Of a DNA stretch of 18,525 bases, positions 8,002 to 14,815 are shown one piece after another. The stretch covers positions 1-18,525 of the forward strand of contig CAAFXX010000249.1 of NCBI GenBank assembly GCA_900767075.1. Reading direction: 5' to 3'. Position 1 is the stretch's first letter. The number at the start of each line of letters is the position of its first letter. Below the pieces are notes generated by a model, which made no database searches, was not told the DNA's origin, and saw nothing but the letters and a program-made list of their open reading frames with translations. Both the position numbers and the translations under genes were made by a program. The DNA comes from Bacteroidales bacterium. Its GTDB lineage: Bacteria; Bacteroidota; Bacteroidia; Bacteroidales; Muribaculaceae.

Positions 8002-9606
8002 ATGGAACGAGATAGTTCGCCGTTACGAATGGCTGTTACATCAGCCGACATATATAAACTGATTCATCGGGGAGAGAGCGCTTCGGTCGAGATAAAGAAG
8101 TGTTCAGACAGTGTGCCCCGGTCAGTGTGGGAAACATATTCCGCGTTTGCCAATACACGAGGAGGGATAATTCTTCTTGGTGTAACCGAACACAAGGGTC
8201 GTCCTATTGGATCACGATTCGAAATCACCGGCGTATCAGACCCTGATAAAATCGAGACCGACTTTTTCAATATTCTGAATAATCGTCAGAAGGTGAGCCG
8301 AAACATTCTCTTCGACAGTGATTTCAGACCTGTCGAAGTCGATGGTAAGACGGTGATTTATATTTCCGTTCCGGAAGCGGATTATCATAAAAAACCGATA
8401 TACATCAACGATAATATCGTTGATGGTTCTTACAGACGCAGCCACGAGGGAGACAGAAGGCTTGACAAAGAGGATCTGGCTATGATGCTGCGTGACAGTA
8501 CCGATGACATGGACAGTCAGATTCTGGAGCATTATGGATTGGAAGATATTGATGAAGAAACGTTACGCGGATATCGTCAGGTTTTTGATATCGCCAACCC
8601 CGGTCATGCCTATAAGAACCTTGATAACAAGGAATTTCTTTATCGGATGGGCGGATATGACTATGACCGCCATAGAGAAATCGAAGGACTGACTATTGCC
8701 GGACTAATGATGTTCGGTAAAGGAACTCCCATTGAGAAACGGTTCCCTTTATTCAGGATGGATTATCTTGATCTAATCGGTGTAATGCCGGGCGGGGATT
8801 TGAAATGGAATGACCGTCTGACATACGATGGCCGTTGGGAAAACAATCTTTATAACTTCGTCACACTGACCATGCGTAAACTTCTGTTCACACTTCCATC
8901 AGAGGGACGAATAGTCGGTGAAGCACGCCGAGACGGAGGGCCATTATATGACGGTGTCAGGGAAGCGATTATCAACTCAGTGACATATTCTGATTTTCAG
9001 ACTGAAGGTGTATTGAGGATTGACCGCCGCGATAATGAGATTATCCTTAGAAATCCCGGTTTGTTAAGAATTTCTGCCGACCGTATCTATAACGGAGACT
9101 TTACCCACGCCCGAAACCGAAATATACAGAAGATGTTCCGTATGATCGGTTATGGGGACAATATCGGCTCCGGATTCCAGAAGATCCTTGCTGCGTGGAA
9201 TACTCTCGGATTCATACGTCCTGATCTCAGGGAGCTTGAAGATGTCCGGGAGGTATGGCTTTCACTTCCTCTTGTGCAGGCAGGCAATCATGCAAATAAT
9301 AAGGAAGAAGGGATAAGTAAACAGGATTCAACTGTAAATTCAACTGTAAATTCAACTGTAAATTCAACTGTAAATTTTCTAAAAGGAATTTCCGATGGCT
9401 GTGAAATAACTGATATTCAACTATCTTTGCTTCAGAATATGACGGGGAATCCTAACATCACGATTGCTGAACTTTCAACTGTAACGGGATTGGATCGCAA
9501 TGCTGTGAATTATCAGTTGAAAAAGTTGCGGAAGATAATCGACATCAAAAGAATCGGCTCCGATAAAAAGGGAAGTTGGAAAATATCACCCAAACGCGAA
9601 CTTTAA
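8002..9606 (+). CDS. AlbA_2 (Schlafen-type) domain protein with divergent ATPase domain and C-terminal winged helix
   Basis: A 534-residue protein of the group often called putative transcriptional regulator (COG2865-like). Residues about 22-150 form an AlbA_2 domain (SASVEIKKC, VWETYSAFANTRGGIILLGV, PIYIND, YRRSHEGDRRL). Residues about 300-400 match the divergent GHKL-type ATPase domain: VREAIINSVTYSDF and NPGLLRI, then a glycine-rich IGYGDNIGSGF. Residues 443-458 are four STVN units encoded by an exact 12-bp repeat. About 465-530 resemble a winged helix (NPNITIAELSTVTGLDRNAVNYQLKKLRK). The biological role of this family is unsettled: regulation and defence have both been proposed, and I cannot choose. 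The gene is clearly more AT-rich than the importer before it, so transfer is possible. The start could instead be the ATG at 8032, just before the AlbA_2 domain. Confidence 0.85.
   Translation: MERDSSPLRMAVTSADIYKLIHRGESASVEIKKCSDSVPRSVWETYSAFANTRGGIILLGVTEHKGRPIGSRFEITGVSDPDKIETDFFNILNNRQKVSRNILFDSDFRPVEVDGKTVIYISVPEADYHKKPIYINDNIVDGSYRRSHEGDRRLDKEDLAMMLRDSTDDMDSQILEHYGLEDIDEETLRGYRQVFDIANPGHAYKNLDNKEFLYRMGGYDYDRHREIEGLTIAGLMMFGKGTPIEKRFPLFRMDYLDLIGVMPGGDLKWNDRLTYDGRWENNLYNFVTLTMRKLLFTLPSEGRIVGEARRDGGPLYDGVREAIINSVTYSDFQTEGVLRIDRRDNEIILRNPGLLRISADRIYNGDFTHARNRNIQKMFRMIGYGDNIGSGFQKILAAWNTLGFIRPDLRELEDVREVWLSLPLVQAGNHANNKEEGISKQDSTVNSTVNSTVNSTVNFLKGISDGCEITDIQLSLLQNMTGNPNITIAELSTVTGLDRNAVNYQLKKLRKIIDIKRIGSDKKGSWKISPKREL
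9327..9374 (+). repeat. in-frame 12-bp tandem repeat, four exact copies
   Basis: The unit TTCAACTGTAAA occurs at 9327, 9339, 9351 and 9363 without a mismatch and continues two bases into a fifth copy. It encodes four STVN units in the linker between the ATPase-like and winged-helix domains of the AlbA_2 protein. Because the unit is 12 bases, copy-number change would lengthen or shorten the linker without shifting the frame. Confidence 0.95.
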
Positions 9607-9705
9607 GGAAAGTTACGCGAAATACATGAATCGGCGATTAAGGATGGGATAGGATTATCAGCCAAAGCGAGGTTTCAATATAAAACAATATCTATAAACA
9701 TATTA

Positions 9706-9719
9706 ACTAACCACTAACC
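9706..9719 (+). repeat. short tandem ACTAACC repeat in the leader of the SH3-domain gene
   Basis: ACTAACC occurs twice in tandem, ending 11 bases before the ATG at 9731. The CTAACCAT at 9714-9721 also appears, in the matching orientation, seven bases upstream of the secreted-protein start at 18196. Its function is unknown; it does not look like a Shine-Dalgarno sequence. Confidence 0.6.
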
Positions 9720-9730
9720 ATTTGAAAATT

Positions 9731-10552
9731 ATGAGAATTGCATTTTTAGCGTTGACCGCAATTGTTACAGCCTTGGGCTGTTCGGCAGCGACACTGCCGT
9801 TTAATGTGAAGGCTCCCGCGTGGACAAAAATCGCCGTCTGCGAGACAGAAGGCGGTATCAATATCCGCCAGCGACCTTCCACCGCGGCTCCTAAACTCGT
9901 CTATAACGAGGCGAAGATTGAGGATTATGACACACCGGTAATATATTACGGCTATTGGGCTACTAAAAGCGGAGGCTCGATATATCCAATCACTTTTGAC
10001 GATGTCGCTCCGATTGTATCCGAGCAATCCGGTTGGCTCGAGCTGTTTGAAATAGGTCCCAAGAAGGAATCAAACGGCTGGGTAAGCTCGAAATATTGCA
10101 AGGTGGTGGAGCCGACCCCGATATCGGCTGCAGAAAAATCTGCAAGTCCGGCATTTATGTTTCTGAATACAGATGGCAATGTAGAAGGACAATATGCAAT
10201 ATTCCTGACGATTGACGAAATGAACAGTGATGCTACTTTCTATATAGGTCGACTGGTCGACGGCAAGATCGTATGTCCATATTTTTACAATTGTATTTTA
10301 GATTATCAAGAAGACAATAGTACTGATCCTACACAATTTAAGAGAAATGAATACGGGGTTGAGGAATTCTTTTTGACAAGACAAGGACTGGTTATTAATC
10401 AGGATGAATGGAGTTACTCCTGTACACCCGATCTTTCAAAGTTTACACCGCAAATGATTGACTTTGTAATCAAACAGGCAAAACCTCTCGAAACCCCGGG
10501 TGTCATTTACCTCTATGACGGCGGATACTATAACACCGCATCGATTTATTAA
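9731..10552 (+). CDS. secreted protein with SH3-like domain, C-terminal region unrecognised
   Basis: I prefer the ATG at 9731 (273 residues) to the in-frame TTG at 9722, because it puts a normal signal peptide first (MRIAFLALTAIVTALG). Cleavage could follow CSA or SAA near residues 19-20; a lipobox reading of TALGC is possible but poor. Residues about 36-125 look like a bacterial SH3 domain: GGINIRQRPS, SGWLELFEI and NGWVSSKYC, although the middle is longer than usual. Such domains commonly bind cell-wall peptides or other ligands. Residues about 135-273 contain FMFLNTDGNVEGQYAIFLTIDE and a Tyr-rich end; I do not recognise this part. The 3' half is notably AT-rich. It follows the AlbA_2 gene by 124 bases and precedes a perfect hairpin. 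A role in the envelope is inferred only from the signal and the domain. Confidence 0.8.
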   Translation: MRIAFLALTAIVTALGCSAATLPFNVKAPAWTKIAVCETEGGINIRQRPSTAAPKLVYNEAKIEDYDTPVIYYGYWATKSGGSIYPITFDDVAPIVSEQSGWLELFEIGPKKESNGWVSSKYCKVVEPTPISAAEKSASPAFMFLNTDGNVEGQYAIFLTIDEMNSDATFYIGRLVDGKIVCPYFYNCILDYQEDNSTDPTQFKRNEYGVEEFFLTRQGLVINQDEWSYSCTPDLSKFTPQMIDFVIKQAKPLETPGVIYLYDGGYYNTASIY

Positions 10553-10554
10553 GG

Positions 10555-10590
10555 AACGGAGCCTTCGCTTCAGCAAGCGAAGGCTCCGTT
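10555..10590 (+). terminator. perfect 16-bp hairpin after the SH3-domain gene
   Basis: AACGGAGCCTTCGCTT pairs perfectly with AAGCGAAGGCTCCGTT across a CAGC loop, starting three bases after the stop codon. It is strong and GC-rich but is followed by GGTTGTG rather than a T run. It may therefore terminate weakly, protect the 3' end of the mRNA, or both. A terminator role is inferred from position. Confidence 0.65.
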
Positions 10591-10655
10591 GGTTGTGAAT
10601 AGTGTCGATAGCGTTAAAAATTGGGAATGAACGCCGATATGTCGCGGATTTTCAC

Positions 10656-10663
10656 TATCTTTG
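10656..10663 (+). promoter_or_regulatory. Bacteroidetes -7 promoter element upstream of lysS
   Basis: TATCTTTG matches TAnnTTTG exactly and is followed by CAAAAATATG. It lies 97 bases before the lysS ATG, so the transcript would have a leader of about 90 bases. No convincing -33 TTG is present at the usual distance. Confidence 0.55.
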
Positions 10664-10760
10664 CAAAAATATGCTTGTCTGTAAATCGGCTTTAATGGGA
10701 CCGAGGCGACCCGACAGGCAGCAAAATCTGATGTAAACTCAAAAGATATACAATATATTT

Positions 10761-12323
10761 ATGGCAAATCAGGAACTTAGCGAACAGGAAATCGTTCGTC
10801 GCAGGAGTATGGAGACCCTCCGTGAGCGCGGCATAGAGCCTTTTCCCGCAGCGGAATACCCCGTTACCGCTCATACTGTCGAAATAAAGGAGAATTTTTC
10901 AGACGACCTGACGCCTCCCCGCGAGGTATCGGTTGCCGGACGTATCATGAGCCGCCGTATCATGGGCAAGGCGTCGTTCATGGAGCTTCAGGACAGCGAA
11001 GGCCGTATCCAGGTCTATGTGAGCCGCGATGAACTTTGCCCCGGCGAGGACAAGGACTTTTATAACGTAGTATTCAAAAAGCTTCTTGACATAGGCGACT
11101 TCATCGGCGTCAAGGGATTCGTTTTCCGCACGCAGATGGGCGAGATCACCATCCATGCCCAGGAGATAACCTTCCTCGGCAAGAGCCTCCGTCCCCTTCC
11201 CATCGTGAAGATGAAGGACGGCAAAGCCTATGACGCCTTCACCGATCCCGAGCAGCGCTACCGCCGCCGTTACGTCGACCTCGTGGTCAACCCCGGCGTG
11301 AAGGAGATCTTCATCAAGCGCACGAAGATGTTCAACTCGATGCGCAACTTCTTCAACGAGCACGGCTATCTGGAGGTGGAGACACCTGTTCTTCAGGCAA
11401 TCCCGGGAGGCGCCGCAGCCCGTCCGTTCATCACGCACCATAACGCCCTCGACATACCCCTCTACCTCCGTATCGCCGACGAGCTTTACCTGAAACGTCT
11501 CATCGTGGGCGGCTTCGAAGGCGTATACGAATTCTCGCGCAACTTCCGCAACGAAGGTATGGACCGCACGCACAACCCCGAGTTCACATGCATGGAGATA
11601 TATGTCGCCTACAAGGACTACAACTGGATGATGGATTTCACCGAGCGCATGCTCGAGCGCATCTGTATGGATGTGAACGGCACCACCGAGGTCAAGGTGG
11701 GTGATAACGTGATCAGCTTCAAGGCTCCTTTCGCACGGGTCACGATGACCGACGCCATCAAGAAAGAGACCGGCTTCGACATCACCGGCAAGACCGAGGA
11801 GGAACTCCGCGCATTCTGCAAGCAGGAGGGAATCGAAGTAGACGAGACATACGGAAAGGGTAAGCTCATCGACGAGATCTTCGGCGAGAAATGCGAAGGA
11901 AAGTGCATCCAGCCCACATTCATCACCGACTATCCTGTCGAGATGTCGCCGCTCACCAAGCGCCACCGCTCGAACCCCGCGCTGACGGAACGCTTCGAGC
12001 TGATGGTCAATGGCAAGGAGCTTGCCAACGCCTACTCCGAGCTTAACGATCCCATCGACCAGTATGACCGTTTCGTTGTCCAGATGCAGCTTGCCGACAA
12101 GGGTGACGACGAGGCGATGATCATCGACCACGACTTTATCCGCGCCCTCGAATACGGCATGCCCCCCACATCTGGCATGGGTATCGGCATGGACCGGCTC
12201 GCCATGCTTCTCACGGGTCAGACCACAATTCAGGAAGTCCTGCTCTTCCCGCAGATGCGTCCCGAAAAGACACAGACTGCCGGAGACAAGGAGGGGAACA
12301 AGGAAGAAGAGGGAGCTGAGTAA
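10761..12323 (+). CDS. lysS: lysyl-tRNA synthetase, class II
   Basis: LysRS attaches lysine to tRNA-Lys in the cytosol. The 520-residue protein has an N-terminal OB-fold for the anticodon (about residues 55-150, from VSVAGRIMSRRIMGKASFMELQDSEGRIQVYV). The class II catalytic core follows: motif 1 around HGYLEVETPVLQ (201-212), motif 2 FRNEGMDRTHNPEF (262-275), and motif 3 GMGIGMDRLAMLL near residue 475. The acidic/Lys-rich tail after MRPEK is non-catalytic. Length and motifs are normal for a bacterial enzyme. It heads a unit with gpsA (34-base gap) and pgi. Confidence 0.98.
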   Translation: MANQELSEQEIVRRRSMETLRERGIEPFPAAEYPVTAHTVEIKENFSDDLTPPREVSVAGRIMSRRIMGKASFMELQDSEGRIQVYVSRDELCPGEDKDFYNVVFKKLLDIGDFIGVKGFVFRTQMGEITIHAQEITFLGKSLRPLPIVKMKDGKAYDAFTDPEQRYRRRYVDLVVNPGVKEIFIKRTKMFNSMRNFFNEHGYLEVETPVLQAIPGGAAARPFITHHNALDIPLYLRIADELYLKRLIVGGFEGVYEFSRNFRNEGMDRTHNPEFTCMEIYVAYKDYNWMMDFTERMLERICMDVNGTTEVKVGDNVISFKAPFARVTMTDAIKKETGFDITGKTEEELRAFCKQEGIEVDETYGKGKLIDEIFGEKCEGKCIQPTFITDYPVEMSPLTKRHRSNPALTERFELMVNGKELANAYSELNDPIDQYDRFVVQMQLADKGDDEAMIIDHDFIRALEYGMPPTSGMGIGMDRLAMLLTGQTTIQEVLLFPQMRPEKTQTAGDKEGNKEEEGAE

Positions 12324-12357
12324 ACCGCAGGTATTGACTTCTTAGATTGAGCTGCTG

Positions 12358-13359
12358 ATGGACTCAATGGGCAAGATTGCCGTAATAGGCAGTGGAAGCT
12401 GGGCGACGGCGCTCGCCAAGATCCTGTGCTCCAACGGGGAGCGCATAATCTGGTATTTCCATCGTCCCGACAGAATCGAGGAGTTCCTGCGCCTGCGTCA
12501 TAACCCGGTGTATCTCACCGACGTGGCGTTCAACGTCGACCGCATATACTTCACGTCCGACATCAACGACGCCGTGCGCGAGGCTGACACACTGCTGCTG
12601 GTGGTGCCGTCGCCTTACTTCAAGGATACCGTCGATGGAATAAAGGTCGACATATCGGGCAAGAACGTGGTGTCGGCGGTGAAGGGAATAGTGCCCGGTG
12701 AAAACGTTATAGTGTCAGACTACATGACTTCGCGTTTTGGATGTCAGGACGACAATATCCTTGTTATCGGCGGTCCATGCCACGCCGAGGAAGTGGCGCT
12801 CGACCGTCTCAGCTACCTGACGATCGGATGCCACGACATAGCCAAGAGCCGCGAATTCGCCTCGCGGCTCGCAGGCAGGAAACTCCGCACGATAATCTCC
12901 GCCGATGTCGACGGCATAGAATACGCCGCCGTACTCAAGAATGTGTATGCCATCTGCGCCGGAATAATCCACGGGATGAAAGGCGGCGACAATTTCATGG
13001 CGATGACTGTCTGCAACGCCGCGCGGGAGATGCGCAACTTCATCGACGCCGTGTGCCCGATGCCGGGTCGCGACACCAATATGTCGGCATATCTCGGCGA
13101 CCTGCTGGTCACCGCGTATTCGAGCTTCTCGCGCAACCATACCTTCGGTGCCATGATCGGCAGGGGCTACAGCCTCAAGGCTGCTATGATGGAGATGGAG
13201 ATGGTTGCCGAAGGCTACTACGGCACGAAATGCATACATGAAATAAACGCCTCCGGGCCCCGCGTGGCAATGCCGATCCTCGACTGCGTCTACTCCATCC
13301 TTTACGAGGGAGTGAAACCGCGCACTGCCATCGAAAGGATCACCGATACTTTCGTCTGA
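12358..13359 (+). CDS. gpsA: glycerol-3-phosphate dehydrogenase [NAD(P)+]
   Basis: GpsA reduces dihydroxyacetone phosphate to sn-glycerol 3-phosphate, the backbone for phospholipids. The 333-residue protein starts with a Rossmann nucleotide-binding motif (KIAVIGSGSWATALA, with GSGSWA at 11-16). It has VVSAVKGI (104-111), the catalytic Lys194 in AAVLKNVYAI and the C-terminal GDLLVTAYSSFSRN segment (247-260). The usual GPSHAEEV is here GPCHAEEV, with Cys141 for Ser, a mild change. The ATG at 12367 (residue 4, just before GKIAVIG) is a plausible alternative start. It sits between lysS and pgi with short gaps and is likely co-transcribed with them. Confidence 0.97.
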   Translation: MDSMGKIAVIGSGSWATALAKILCSNGERIIWYFHRPDRIEEFLRLRHNPVYLTDVAFNVDRIYFTSDINDAVREADTLLLVVPSPYFKDTVDGIKVDISGKNVVSAVKGIVPGENVIVSDYMTSRFGCQDDNILVIGGPCHAEEVALDRLSYLTIGCHDIAKSREFASRLAGRKLRTIISADVDGIEYAAVLKNVYAICAGIIHGMKGGDNFMAMTVCNAAREMRNFIDAVCPMPGRDTNMSAYLGDLLVTAYSSFSRNHTFGAMIGRGYSLKAAMMEMEMVAEGYYGTKCIHEINASGPRVAMPILDCVYSILYEGVKPRTAIERITDTFV

Positions 13360-13406
13360 CGGCTTGTTATATATATAGAAACATGATAACCTGAAATTAT
13401 AAAATT

Positions 13407-14711
13407 ATGAAAACAATCGATCTCAACATTCAGGACGCCGTCTACTTCGCAGAGGCTAAGTACGACGAGCTCAAAGACAAATCAGTGGCAGCCCTCGCCA
13501 CTCTTGAAGAGGGCACCGGAGCCGGAAACGATTTCCTCGGCTGGATAAAGCTTCCGTCGGAGACTCCCGACGAGCTCGTGGCTCGCATCAACGCCACGGC
13601 AGCGCGTCTGCGCGAGAACTGCGAATTCGTGGTATGCGTCGGCATCGGCGGCAGCTACCTGGGTGCAAAGGCAGTGAACTACGCTCTCGCCGATTCTTTC
13701 GATGATTTCTATGCTCCCAGGCCCAAAGAGCCGAAAGTGCTCTATGCCGGCCAGAACATCGGCGAGGATTATCTCGCAGAACTTCAGAAACTTCTCACAG
13801 GCCGTAAGTTCGGTATCATCGTGATTTCGAAATCGGGTACGACAACCGAGCCCGCCATCGCTTTTCGTCTGCTCAAGGAACAGCTTGAGAAGCAGGCAGG
13901 CAAAGAGGCAGCCAAAGACCTTATCGTTGCCGTTACCGATGCAAGCAAGGGCGCCCTCCGCACTCTCGCCACACAGGAAGGCTATGAGACATATGTAATT
14001 CCCGACAACGTCGGCGGACGTTTCTCAGTGCTTACCCCCGTGGGTCTGCTTCCCATCGCATGCGCAGGCCACGACATCAGCAAGCTCCTCGGCGGTGCCA
14101 GGGATATGGAGCGCGAGACGCTTCACGCTTCCGACACGAATCCGTCGCTCATCTATGCCCGTCTCCGCAACGCTCTCTATCTTGACGGCAAGAAGATCGA
14201 GCTTCTCGTGAACTTCAACCCCCGTCTCCACTATTTCTCAGAGTGGTGGAAACAGCTTTACGGCGAGAGCGAGGGTAAAGACGGAAAGGGCATCTTCCCT
14301 GCATCCGTAGACTTCACCACCGACCTTCACTCCATGGGCCAGTGGATCCAGCAGGGCGAGCGCACTATCTTCGAGACAGTCATTTCAGTAGCCAAGCCCG
14401 CTGTTGAGCACCGTGTACCCATGGATGCAGCCGATCTCGACGGCATCAACTATCTTGCCGGCAAGCGCATCGACGAAGTCAACAAGATGGCTGAGCTCGG
14501 CACAAAGATGGCTCACGTCGACGGCGGCGTGCCCAACATCCGCATCGAGATCCCGCAGATCGACGAGTACTCGCTCGGCCAGCTCATCTATTTCTTCGAG
14601 AAGGCATGCGGCATAAGCGGCTATATGCTCGGCGTCAATCCGTTCAACCAGCCCGGTGTCGAGGCTTACAAGCGCAACATGTTCAAGCTTCTCCACAAGC
14701 CCGGCTATTGA
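13407..14711 (+). CDS. pgi: glucose-6-phosphate isomerase
   Basis: Pgi interconverts glucose 6-phosphate and fructose 6-phosphate in glycolysis and gluconeogenesis. The 434-residue protein has the short bacterial form with two SIS-type sugar-phosphate domains. Visible landmarks: VGIGGSYLGAKAVNYAL (78-94), the phosphate-binding SKSGTTTEPA (141-150), the family signature DNVGGRFSVLTPVGLLP (200-216), the active-site segment LYGESEGKDGKG (284-294) with its catalytic Glu, TDLHSMGQ (His308), and the C-terminal NPFNQPGVEAYKRNMF carrying the conserved Lys. All are intact. The 47-base gap after gpsA is AT-rich but has no TAnnTTTG element, so it probably shares the lysS promoter. Confidence 0.98.
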   Translation: MKTIDLNIQDAVYFAEAKYDELKDKSVAALATLEEGTGAGNDFLGWIKLPSETPDELVARINATAARLRENCEFVVCVGIGGSYLGAKAVNYALADSFDDFYAPRPKEPKVLYAGQNIGEDYLAELQKLLTGRKFGIIVISKSGTTTEPAIAFRLLKEQLEKQAGKEAAKDLIVAVTDASKGALRTLATQEGYETYVIPDNVGGRFSVLTPVGLLPIACAGHDISKLLGGARDMERETLHASDTNPSLIYARLRNALYLDGKKIELLVNFNPRLHYFSEWWKQLYGESEGKDGKGIFPASVDFTTDLHSMGQWIQQGERTIFETVISVAKPAVEHRVPMDAADLDGINYLAGKRIDEVNKMAELGTKMAHVDGGVPNIRIEIPQIDEYSLGQLIYFFEKACGISGYMLGVNPFNQPGVEAYKRNMFKLLHKPGY

Positions 14712-14760
14712 TTATAAACATTCACGACAGGATCATCAAGGTCCTTGGCCGAAAACTAAT

Positions 14761-14797
14761 AAAAAGAGGTGTGTCGCAGAGCGACACACCTCTTTTT
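14761..14797. terminator. bidirectional intrinsic terminator between convergent genes
   Basis: A perfect 17-bp stem (AAAAAGAGGTGTGTCGC) with an AGA loop is flanked by an A run on one side and a T run on the other. It is therefore a proper intrinsic terminator on both strands. It lies 49 bases after pgi on the plus strand and 18 bases after the stop of the minus-strand secreted protein. Confidence 0.93.
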
Positions 14798-14815
14798 CAT
14801 ATTATTGCTTATGGG

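Noticed and set aside
8002..10552. Toxin-antitoxin or multi-gene defence island
   Set aside because: Only one gene has any link to defence families, there is no small partner gene, nuclease or integrase, and the second gene encodes an exported protein.
10591..10760. tRNA or small RNA between the hairpin and lysS
   Set aside because: No cloverleaf or other recognisable RNA fold was found, only the -7 element and an AT-rich leader.
10899..12131. 410-residue open frame antisense to lysS
   Set aside because: It lies wholly opposite a complete lysS with all class II motifs; long antisense frames are expected in GC-rich genes, and its Val/Leu/His-heavy composition has no domain.
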